Positions 5,657 to 13,099 of a DNA stretch of 28,621 nucleotides are shown here, piece after piece (position 1 is the first letter of the stretch; the number at the start of each line of letters is the position of its first letter). A program made the translations under genes and the position numbers. The stretch is from Candidatus Igneacidithiobacillus taiwanensis (lineage in GTDB: Bacteria > Pseudomonadota > Gammaproteobacteria > Acidithiobacillales > Acidithiobacillaceae). A model generated the notes under the pieces. That model was not told where the DNA came from and ran no database searches. It was given only the letters and a program-made list of their open reading frames with translations. Location: positions 1 to 28,621 of the forward strand of contig DDOU01000065.1 of the NCBI GenBank assembly GCA_002341825.1, written 5' to 3'.

Positions 5657-7882
5657 ATGCAAAGCTCTAACCCTCCGCGCAGCGAATCTCCCGATTTTCG
5701 TCACGGCATTCGGTATTTTGGTGCGCCCTGGAGCGCTGATACCGACTACGGCCGCGCGCCCGTGGTACAGAACGACAGCGGTCGTATTGCCGATCCGGCC
5801 GATCCGGCCGCGGCCTACCAGGGGCTTTTGCTGGCCGACGCCCTGCGCTATTGCACCCTCCAGGTCTGCGCCGCAAAGTCCTCGGGCCATCCCGGCGGCT
5901 TTGCCTCCAGTGCCGAGGCCTATGCCGCCTTGGTACTCCTCGGGCACACCAATATCGTGACGGAAGTGGGGCACCATGCCCCTGGCTTCTACAGCGCCAT
6001 GTTCCTCGATCGCTCCTTGGAGGCCATGGGGATACACAACATGCAGGATTTCATGGATCGCTATCGCGAGCGCCATGGCCTGCTTGGTCATCTTTCCGGT
6101 GCCATTCCCGGTCTTCTTGCCCCGGCCGGTCCCCTCGGTCAGGGACAGCACTTCGCCATGGCCGGCGCCTTGTTGCATCCTGGCGTTCTCTTTCCGGTGA
6201 CCATTGGCGACGGCGGCCTGGGCGAGCCCTACGTGCTGAGCAGCATGAAGCATTTTCATTTTGCCTACCCGCAAGTCACCAACTATCTGCCCATACTGGT
6301 CTGGAACGGCTTTAGCCAGGAACATCATTCGATGATCTCGCGCATGGGCAATGCGGAAATGATTGCCTATTGGCGCGCCCACGATTTTGACGAGGTGATC
6401 CTGGTCGATGCCAAGGACTTTGACGATGCCGGGCAGGATGGCGCCTACGTCGATTCCACCCGCTTCTCCCAGGCGGCTCGTATGGCCTTCATGCAGGCAG
6501 TGCTGACCGGTATGGCGAAGGCGGCGACCAGCGCCCTTAGTGGCCGCCACACCGCCTTTTTGCTCAAGCAGCTCAAGGGGGCCGGGGTACACACGACGGG
6601 AGCCAAGGCGCACAATCTCCATCCGCACGATACCCTGGAGTCGCCCGAGATCTGCGCTGCCCTGAGCGAACGCGCGCTTTCTCCCGAGGCCTGGGCTTTG
6701 GTGCGAGAAAACTGCGTACGTGCCGGTGGTGGACCGGCAGCAAAGACGGTGGTTACCGAGCGGGAGTTGGAATTACCTGCCCTGGGCGAGTTTCCCCTGC
6801 ACGAATACCGGCTCGGCGAAGCAGCAGTGCCGGCCAGCGCCATGGCGGCCTTGGTCGCTTGGCTGGGTGCCCGTGATCGCCGTTTTGTGGTCAGCAATGC
6901 CGACGGCACCGAAGCCTCGAACATGAAGGCCATCAACGAGGCCCTGAAGATTCGCCATCCCACCCCGGATCCGCTCTATCATCAAGAGCCGGGGGGCCAG
7001 GTTTATGAGCCCTTGAGCGAAGACGCCTGTGCCGGCCTTGCGGCGGGCCTTGCCCTCTTTGGCGGACGTGCGCTCTGGCTGTCGTACGAATCCTTTGCCA
7101 TCAATGGCTGGCCCATCGTGCAAACCGTTGGCCAGGCAATGGCGGAGCTGCGCCGACGCACGCCCTCGCTGGTGTGTATGTTTACCGCGGGCGCCCTCGA
7201 ACAAGGTCGCAACGGCTGGACCCACCAGCGGCCGGAAATCGAGAGTTACATCGCCGCACAGATGCGTAATGGCAATGTCTTTTTGCTCTATCCGCCCGAT
7301 GCCAACGGCATTCAGGCGGCCTATGAGATGGCGAGCACCAGTCACAACAAGATCATGACCATCATTGCCTCGAAGAGTCCGCTGCCCGTGCGCCTGAGCC
7401 TCGCCGATGCGCGCCGGGGCCTGCAGGCCGGCGCCGTGACCTTGGCCGAGGCAGGCGAGGGCCAGCGCGGCAGTATCGTCTTTGCGGTCTTGGGCGATAT
7501 GGTCTTGCAGTCGGTTTTTGCGGTGCAGGAGGATCTCGTGGCGGCGGGCTACCGGGTGCGTATCGTGGCGGTGATCAACCCTCGCCAGCTCTATCGTCCC
7601 GAGGATGTGGCGGGAACCGATGTGGCGGAGTTCGATGACCATTTTCTTGCCGACGACGCCTTTCATGCCCTCTTCGATGCCGATCTTTTGGTTGGCGTCA
7701 GCGGCGGGCCAGCCACCGCCCTCGAGCCGGTGTTGTTGCGCAGCCGCCATCGCGCCCGGGAGATTTTTGCCTGGCAACGCGGCGACACCACCGCCTCGGC
7801 GGGGCAGCTCCTCGGCCTCAACGGTTTAGCCCCGGAACAGATCCGCGCGCGTCTGCGCCAGCGCCTGGAGAGCTTGGGGTAG
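5657..7882 (+). CDS. Thiamine-diphosphate enzyme of the transketolase/phosphoketolase superfamily
   Basis: 741-residue cytoplasmic ThDP-dependent enzyme. The first half is transketolase-like: KSSGHPGG (74-81), VGHHAPG (104-110), GPLGQG (158-163) and the metal/ThDP-binding GDGGLGE (184-190). The second half looks like phosphoketolase: EPLSE (about 451-455, likely the glutamate that activates the ThDP aminopyrimidine), QGRNGWTHQRPE (516-527), LYPPDANG (544-551), KSPLP (about 573-577) and a late RGDTTASAG. The reading frame stays open upstream to 5531, but I chose ATG 5657 because earlier starts overlap the regulator and its operators. It is four bases from the next gene. Donor and acceptor are unknown; they could be xylulose 5-phosphate phosphoketolysis or ketol transfer to glyoxylate. 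Superfamily confident, reaction not. Confidence 0.85.
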   Translation: MQSSNPPRSESPDFRHGIRYFGAPWSADTDYGRAPVVQNDSGRIADPADPAAAYQGLLLADALRYCTLQVCAAKSSGHPGGFASSAEAYAALVLLGHTNIVTEVGHHAPGFYSAMFLDRSLEAMGIHNMQDFMDRYRERHGLLGHLSGAIPGLLAPAGPLGQGQHFAMAGALLHPGVLFPVTIGDGGLGEPYVLSSMKHFHFAYPQVTNYLPILVWNGFSQEHHSMISRMGNAEMIAYWRAHDFDEVILVDAKDFDDAGQDGAYVDSTRFSQAARMAFMQAVLTGMAKAATSALSGRHTAFLLKQLKGAGVHTTGAKAHNLHPHDTLESPEICAALSERALSPEAWALVRENCVRAGGGPAAKTVVTERELELPALGEFPLHEYRLGEAAVPASAMAALVAWLGARDRRFVVSNADGTEASNMKAINEALKIRHPTPDPLYHQEPGGQVYEPLSEDACAGLAAGLALFGGRALWLSYESFAINGWPIVQTVGQAMAELRRRTPSLVCMFTAGALEQGRNGWTHQRPEIESYIAAQMRNGNVFLLYPPDANGIQAAYEMASTSHNKIMTIIASKSPLPVRLSLADARRGLQAGAVTLAEAGEGQRGSIVFAVLGDMVLQSVFAVQEDLVAAGYRVRIVAVINPRQLYRPEDVAGTDVAEFDDHFLADDAFHALFDADLLVGVSGGPATALEPVLLRSRHRAREIFAWQRGDTTASAGQLLGLNGLAPEQIRARLRQRLESLG

Positions 7883-7886
7883 GGCC

Positions 7887-9200
7887 ATGGGCAAGATCAT
7901 CGTCATCGACGACGACCCCACCGGGTCACAGACGGTGCATGGCTGCCTCCTGCTCACGCGCTGGGACAGCAGCAGCCTGCGAAGCGCCCTGGCCGATACT
8001 GCGCCGCTCTTTTTTATACTGGCCAACACCCGCGCCCTGCCCGCCGCTGCCGCTGCCGACCGCCTGCGGGAGATTGCTCGGGGGTTGCGGGAGGCCCTGG
8101 CGGCATCGCCCTCGCCCGATGGCTATCTTCTGGTGAGCCGCTCCGACTCGACCCTGCGCGGTCACTATCCCTTGGAAACCGATCTCCTCGCCGAGGAACT
8201 CGGCCCCTTCGATGCCCACTTTCTGGTGCCGGCCTTTTTCGAGGGGGGGCGCATCACCCACAACGGCACCCATTATCTGCGGCAGGATGGACACTTGGTG
8301 CCGGTGCACGAAACGGAATTTGCCAGGGACGCGGTCTTTTCCTTTCACCACAGTTATTTGCCCGATTATGTGGAGGAGAAGACAAAGGGTCGCATCCCGG
8401 CTGCAGCCGTTCGCGTTCTGCGCCGCGCGGACTTGGTAGAGCAGGGGGAGGCGATTCTCCGTGGCCTGCGCGACAATGCTTGCGTGGCGGTAGATGCAGA
8501 AACGCCGGACGATCTCGCCTGTTTTGCCGCCGCGGTGCGCGCCGCCCAACGGGCCGGCAAACGTTTTCTCTTTCGCAGCGCCGCCAGTCTGCTCACCGCC
8601 CTGGCCGATCTGCCGCCACAACCGGTTGCCCCAGAGGCGATGGGGCAGTTTCGCCGTGGCACCACTCCCGGCGTGGTTCTCGTCGGCTCCCATGTCCGCA
8701 AGAGCAGCGAACAGCTCGAGGTCCTACTCGAGGAGGAGGGGGTTGCTGCCATTGTCGTGGACGTCGATCGATGCCAAGGCGAGGAGCGGGTTGCCTACCA
8801 GAACGCGGTGCTGCAGCAATGCGCGGCAGCCTATGCGCAAGGCCAAGATCTGGTGATCTACACCAGCCGCGAGGAACGTCGTTTTGCCAGCGATACCGAG
8901 CGTCTGACCTTTGGCGAGGCGGTGTCGCGCTTTCTCATGGAAGTTTTGCAAGGCCTGCCGCGGGATATCAGCTTTCTCATTGCCAAGGGCGGCATTACTT
9001 CCAACGACACCCTGAGCACGGGGCTCGCATTGGCAATGGTGCGCAGTATGGGGCAGATCTTACCGGGCTGTTCCCTGGTCCTCTGCCCCGCGGAGCACCC
9101 ACGTTTTCCCAATCTGCCGGTGGTGATTTTTCCAGGCAACGTCGGCGACCGCGACGCCCTCGCCCTGGTTCGTCGTCGGCTGCGCGGCGCGGGGGCCTGA
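7887..9200 (+). CDS. DUF1537 (four-carbon acid-sugar kinase family) protein
   Basis: 437-residue kinase of the DUF1537 family, whose characterised members phosphorylate D-threonate, D-erythronate, 3-oxotetronate or 3-oxo-isoapionate using ATP. The N-terminal substrate domain has DDDPTGS (8-14), SRSDSTLRGHYP (84-95) and PAFFEGGRITHNGTHYL (115-131). The C-terminal nucleotide domain has GSHVRKSSEQ (267-276), KGGITSND (367-374) and PGNVGD (416-421). The length is normal for the family. It sits four bases after the ThDP enzyme and two bases before glcD, so it is part of the glycolate operon. The true substrate is not evident from sequence; a four-carbon acid made from glyoxylate is my inference. 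Confidence 0.92.
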   Translation: MGKIIVIDDDPTGSQTVHGCLLLTRWDSSSLRSALADTAPLFFILANTRALPAAAAADRLREIARGLREALAASPSPDGYLLVSRSDSTLRGHYPLETDLLAEELGPFDAHFLVPAFFEGGRITHNGTHYLRQDGHLVPVHETEFARDAVFSFHHSYLPDYVEEKTKGRIPAAAVRVLRRADLVEQGEAILRGLRDNACVAVDAETPDDLACFAAAVRAAQRAGKRFLFRSAASLLTALADLPPQPVAPEAMGQFRRGTTPGVVLVGSHVRKSSEQLEVLLEEEGVAAIVVDVDRCQGEERVAYQNAVLQQCAAAYAQGQDLVIYTSREERRFASDTERLTFGEAVSRFLMEVLQGLPRDISFLIAKGGITSNDTLSTGLALAMVRSMGQILPGCSLVLCPAEHPRFPNLPVVIFPGNVGDRDALALVRRRLRGAGA

Positions 9201-9202
9201 CC

Positions 9203-10666
9203 ATGCTGGCGCCGCGGGAAGAAGAATTTTTTCGCGCCCTGGCAGCGTTGCTCCCCAAGGACGGCCTGTTGCGGGATGTCGAAAGCCTGCGTCCCTATGA
9301 GTGCGATGGCCTATCCGCGTTACGCAGCCTGCCGTGGTGCGTCGCCCTGCCGGAGACGGCGGCAGCGGTAGAGGCAATACTCCGTCTCTGCCACGAATAT
9401 GGCGTTGCCGTGGTGCCGCGCGGGGCGGGGACCGGGCTCTCCGGTGGGGCGCGGCCCTCGCATGCCGCCTTGTTGCTTGGCCTCGCCCGCCTGCGGGAAA
9501 TGGCCGAGCCGGATCTGCGCAGTCGCTCCATTCGCGTCGGTCCAGGGGTGCGCAACCTGGCGGTTAGCGAAAAGGTTCGTCGCCATGGTCTCTACTACGC
9601 CCCTGACCCTTCCTCGCAAATCGCCTGCAGCATTGGCGGCAATGTGGCGGAAAACTCCGGCGGTGTGCACTGCCTCAAATACGGTCTCACCACCCACAAT
9701 GTCCTCGCGGTGGAGCTCTGCGACAGCAGCGGTGAACGTCTACCCATCGGCAGTCTCGCCCCCGATACTCCGGGCTTCAATTTGCTCTCTTTGGTCATTG
9801 GTAGCGAGGGACTCCTCGGTGTGGTCACCAGTTGTACACTGCGCCTCCTGCCCCTCCCACCCCAGACCCTCGTCCTACTGGCCGCTTTTCCCTCGCTGCG
9901 GCAGGCGGCCGATAGCGTCGGTGCCATCATCGCCGCCGGCATCCTGCCAGCTGGCCTGGAGATGATGGATCAACTGGCCATACAAGCCGCCGAGGACTTC
10001 GTTCATGTCGGTTATCCGCGGGAGGCGGCGGCGATCCTCCTCTGCGAATTGGACGGCGAGGAAGATGAACTCCAGGAGCAACTGCAGCAAGTTGCAGAAA
10101 TCCTGCGCCAGCAAGGAGCGACGGAGCTGCGTGTCGCCCGCGACGAGGCTACCCGCATGGCCCTGTGGAAGGGGCGCAAGGCGGCTTTTCCGGCGGTGGG
10201 GCGCATTGGTCCCGACTACTACTGTATGGACGGCTCCATCCCGCGACAGCGCCTGGCGGAGGTACTCGAGCAAATCAACGTCTTGGCCCGCGACTATGGT
10301 CTGCGCGTTGCCAACGTTTTCCATGCCGGGGATGGCAACCTGCACCCGCTCATTCTCTACGATGCCAACCAGGAGGGGGAACAGGAACGGGCCGAGGCCC
10401 TCGGTGCGCGCATCCTCGAACTCTGTGTTGCCGTTGGCGGCACGGTCACGGGCGAACATGGGGTTGGAGTGGAGAAGCTCGACGGGATGTGCGTGCAGTT
10501 TTCGAGCGCCGAGCTCGCGCAACTCCATCGCATCAAGGCGGCCTTCGATCCTGCTGGTCTGCTCAACCCTGGCAAGGCGGTGCCGAGCCTCCACCATTGC
10601 GCCGAGCTCGGGGCCATGCATGTGCACGGCGGCCAGCTCCCGTTTCCCGAACTGGAGCGCTTCTGA
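9203..10666 (+). CDS. glcD: Glycolate oxidase FAD-binding subunit GlcD
   Basis: 487-residue flavoprotein, close to the 499 of E. coli GlcD. With GlcE and GlcF it oxidises glycolate to glyoxylate and passes electrons to the respiratory chain. The FAD-binding (PCMH) half shows PRGAGTGLSGG (72-82), PDPSSQIACSIGGNVAENSGG and VIGSEGLLGVV. The C-terminal half shows FHAGDGNLHP (about residue 373) and VTGEHGVGVEKLDG (about 415), typical of the glycolate/D-lactate branch, and ends in a LLNPGK motif. The frame is open far upstream inside the kinase gene, but ATG 9203 just after the kinase stop gives the normal family length. One base separates it from glcE. Confidence 0.95.
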   Translation: MLAPREEEFFRALAALLPKDGLLRDVESLRPYECDGLSALRSLPWCVALPETAAAVEAILRLCHEYGVAVVPRGAGTGLSGGARPSHAALLLGLARLREMAEPDLRSRSIRVGPGVRNLAVSEKVRRHGLYYAPDPSSQIACSIGGNVAENSGGVHCLKYGLTTHNVLAVELCDSSGERLPIGSLAPDTPGFNLLSLVIGSEGLLGVVTSCTLRLLPLPPQTLVLLAAFPSLRQAADSVGAIIAAGILPAGLEMMDQLAIQAAEDFVHVGYPREAAAILLCELDGEEDELQEQLQQVAEILRQQGATELRVARDEATRMALWKGRKAAFPAVGRIGPDYYCMDGSIPRQRLAEVLEQINVLARDYGLRVANVFHAGDGNLHPLILYDANQEGEQERAEALGARILELCVAVGGTVTGEHGVGVEKLDGMCVQFSSAELAQLHRIKAAFDPAGLLNPGKAVPSLHHCAELGAMHVHGGQLPFPELERF

Positions 10667-10667
10667 A

Positions 10668-11732
10668 ATGGATCGCAGCGACGAGATCCGTGCCCAAATA
10701 GTCGCTGCCTACGAGAATCGCAGCGCCTTGGCGATCCGCGGCGGCGGCAGCAAGTCCTTTTATGGGCGCCCGGTGGCGGCATCGCGGACTCTGGAATTGG
10801 GCGGGCATCAGGGCATCCTCGAATATGAACCCAAGGAGCTATATATTTGCGCCCGCGCCGGCACCCCATTGTCGGAAATCGAGGCGGTTTTGGCGCAACG
10901 GGGGCAGATCTTGGCCTTTGAAGCACCGCATTTTTCTCCGCACGCCACCCTCGGCGGCTGCGTGGCCAGCGGTCTTTCCGGCCCCCGTCGACCCTATGCC
11001 GGAGCCGTGCGCGATCACGTCCTCGGGGTGCGTATGCTCAACGGTCGTGGTGAGGATCTGCGCTTTGGCGGCAAGGTGATGAAGAATGTAGCCGGCTATG
11101 ACGTTTCCCGACTCCTGGCGGGTTCGCTGGGAAGCCTGGGCGTGCTTCTCGAAGTCACCTGCAAGGTGCTTCCGCGTCCAGTCGCTACCCGCAGCCTCGC
11201 TTTCGATATGTCGGCTGCCGCGGCCCTCGAGCAGCTGGTGACTTGGTCTCTGCGTCCTAGTCCCATCAGTGCCGCCGCCCACGATGGCGAGCGGCTCTAC
11301 TTGCGTCTCGAGGGCGCCGCCAGCCGGGTGGAGAACTTTGCCCGCGCCGTCGGCGGAGATCTTCTTGCCGACGATGTGGGCGATCGCTTTTGGGAAGATC
11401 TGCGTGAGCAACGATTACCTTTCTTTGCCGGTACCGCTCCCCTCTGGCGTTTGGCTCTGCCGGCTGGATCGCCGCCCGTGCCGGAGAGCTTTGGTACGGT
11501 CTTCTACGATTGGGGCGGACAGCAAGGCTGGTTGCGCGGCCCCCTCGATGCCCCGGCATTGCGGGCTTGGGCCGCGCGCCAGGGCGGCCATGCCACCGCC
11601 TTCCGCCACCCGCCTGATGACGCCGTCTTTCAAGACCTACCTCCGGCACTCCTCGCCTTGCAACAACGTCTGAAGGCGGCTTTTGATCCTGCCGGTATTC
11701 TCAATCCCGGTCGTTTCTATCCTGGTCTATAG
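10668..11732 (+). CDS. glcE: Glycolate oxidase FAD-binding subunit GlcE
   Basis: 354-residue second FAD-binding subunit (E. coli GlcE has 350). It carries a shortened version of the PCMH fold: IRGGGSKSFYGRP (about 24-36), ATLGGCVASGLSGPRRPYAG (about 88-107), GGKVMKNVAGYDVSRLLAGSLG (about 136-157). The C-terminus, LKAAFDPAGILNPGRFYPGL, is characteristic. ATG 10668 was chosen because it follows the glcD stop by one base and restores family length. The subunit has no known independent activity and acts with GlcD and GlcF. Order and spacing match canonical glcDEF operons. Confidence 0.95.
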   Translation: MDRSDEIRAQIVAAYENRSALAIRGGGSKSFYGRPVAASRTLELGGHQGILEYEPKELYICARAGTPLSEIEAVLAQRGQILAFEAPHFSPHATLGGCVASGLSGPRRPYAGAVRDHVLGVRMLNGRGEDLRFGGKVMKNVAGYDVSRLLAGSLGSLGVLLEVTCKVLPRPVATRSLAFDMSAAAALEQLVTWSLRPSPISAAAHDGERLYLRLEGAASRVENFARAVGGDLLADDVGDRFWEDLREQRLPFFAGTAPLWRLALPAGSPPVPESFGTVFYDWGGQQGWLRGPLDAPALRAWAARQGGHATAFRHPPDDAVFQDLPPALLALQQRLKAAFDPAGILNPGRFYPGL

Positions 11733-11742
11733 GAATCAGTCG

Positions 11743-12966
11743 ATGCAAACTCGTCTCGCCCCACAATATCAGAGCAATCCGCTCGCCCAGGAGGCCGAGA
11801 CGATTCTGCGCAGCTGTGTCCACTGCGGCTTCTGCAATGCCACCTGCCCGACGTACCAGGTGCTCGGCGACGAGTTGGATGGTCCGCGCGGCCGCATCTA
11901 CCTACTCAAGGAACTGCTGGCCGGCGCCACAGCAGCGGAGAGTACCCGCTTGCATCTCGATCGTTGCCTATCCTGTCGGGCCTGCGAAACTACCTGCCCC
12001 TCCGGGGTGCGCTATGCGCGCCTGCTCGAGATCGGTCGCCACTTGCAGAATGCTGCCTTGCCCCGCGCTCCTGGAGAGGAATTACGGCGGCGAGCGATTC
12101 GCGCCATCATCGGCCAGCCCCGGCGCCTACGGCCGCTCCTGGCCCTCGCCCAGACCCTGCGACCGGTGCTGCGCGCACCCATCGCGCGCCATATTCCTGT
12201 GCCAGCGCCGGTGCGCTCACCATACCCCGTCACCACCCCGCAGCGCGGGAAAGTCCTTGCCCTTGCCGGCTGTGTGCAGAGTGTGGCAACCCCACAGACT
12301 GAAGCAGCGCTACAAAAGATCCTCGCCCACCTTGGTTACACCTTGTTGCGTGGCGAGGGCTGTTGTGGCGCCCTGAGTCTGCATCTGGATGCCTGGGAGG
12401 AGGCCCACGAGCAGATTCGGCGCAATATCGATGCCTGGTGGCCCGTCGTTACTGCCGGAGTAGACGCCATCCTCGTCAGCGCCAGCGGCTGTGGCAGCGT
12501 CGTCAAGGACTACGGCGATATCCTCCGCGACGATCCGCAGTACGCCGCCAAGGCGGCCCGCATAGCAGCCCTGGCCAAGGACCCCTCGGAGTGGCTGCAG
12601 GCTCATCGTGAGGCGTTGCCAATGGCAACGGAGGAGCGCGCTCGCATCGCCTTTCATGCCCCCTGTTCCTTGCAACATGGCCAGCGCATTCAGGGCGTCG
12701 CCGAGGCAATTCTGCAAGGCTTGGGCTACCGTTTACTGCCGGTGACCGACGCCCATCTCTGCTGCGGCTCGGCCGGCAGCTATTCCTTGCTGCAGCCACA
12801 AATGGCAGAGGAGCTGCGTAGGCGCAAGCTGGAAAATCTCGAAGCCGAACAGCCGCAATGGATTGCCACCGCCAATGTTGGCTGCCAACTCTTTCTCAAC
12901 CAAGCCGCGCAGGTACCCGTTCGTCATTGGCTGGAATTGGTGGCAGAGGCCTTGCCGGAGGCGTAG
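11743..12966 (+). CDS. glcF: Glycolate oxidase iron-sulfur subunit GlcF
   Basis: 407 residues, the same length as E. coli GlcF. Two ferredoxin-type [4Fe-4S] motifs lie near the N-terminus, C25-C28-C31-C35 (CVHCGFCNATCP) and C75-C78-C81-C85 (CLSCRACETTCP). Two CCG domains typical of heterodisulfide-reductase-like proteins follow (EGCCGALSLH and LCCGSAGSYSLL). GlcF relays electrons from the FAD subunits towards the quinone pool at the inner membrane. ATG 11743 was chosen over an in-frame upstream start inside glcE because AGGAA precedes it and family length is exact. Last gene of the five-gene operon. Confidence 0.96.
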   Translation: MQTRLAPQYQSNPLAQEAETILRSCVHCGFCNATCPTYQVLGDELDGPRGRIYLLKELLAGATAAESTRLHLDRCLSCRACETTCPSGVRYARLLEIGRHLQNAALPRAPGEELRRRAIRAIIGQPRRLRPLLALAQTLRPVLRAPIARHIPVPAPVRSPYPVTTPQRGKVLALAGCVQSVATPQTEAALQKILAHLGYTLLRGEGCCGALSLHLDAWEEAHEQIRRNIDAWWPVVTAGVDAILVSASGCGSVVKDYGDILRDDPQYAAKAARIAALAKDPSEWLQAHREALPMATEERARIAFHAPCSLQHGQRIQGVAEAILQGLGYRLLPVTDAHLCCGSAGSYSLLQPQMAEELRRRKLENLEAEQPQWIATANVGCQLFLNQAAQVPVRHWLELVAEALPEA

Positions 12967-12995
12967 ACCGGCGGCGCGATGATATTTTTTTATGG

Positions 12996-13050
12996 GACGA
13001 AAATCGCTTGTGCAACGCCCAGGCGCGAACTATACCTAGACGAAATCGTC
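12996..13050. promoter_or_regulatory. Repeated GACGAAA-TCG motif flanking the glp promoter (operator candidate)
   Basis: GACGAAAATCG at 12996-13006 lies just upstream of the -35 box, and GACGAAATCGTC at 13039-13050 spans the expected transcription start. The second copy is an inverted repeat, GACGA-AA-TCGTC. A motif on both sides of a promoter is a common arrangement for repressors. A GlpR-type regulator is possible, but no regulator gene is in this operon. Confidence 0.35.
13008..13036 (+). promoter_or_regulatory. Candidate sigma-70 promoter for the glp-dha operon
   Basis: TTGTGC (13008-13013), a 17-base spacer and TATACC (13031-13036) lie in the 133-base gap between glcF and glpD. It is the best promoter-like match in that gap and leaves a leader of about 55 bases. 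It suggests that the glycerol genes are transcribed separately from the glycolate operon, although readthrough cannot be excluded because no clear terminator follows glcF. Confidence 0.5.
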
Positions 13051-13099
13051 CGTAGAACTCTCGATACAAGGCGACAGTAGCAGCGAGTGGAGGTGATCG

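Noticed and set aside
5594..6628. A 344-codon minus-strand open frame opposite the ThDP enzyme
   Set aside because: It overlaps the regulator's control region and lacks any domain; it is a shadow of codon bias.
12953..12992. Possible terminator after glcF: GCCGG and CCGGC arms followed by a T-run at about 12984-12990
   Set aside because: The stem is five pairs with a nine-base loop, and the T-run is more than ten bases away, too far for a convincing intrinsic terminator.
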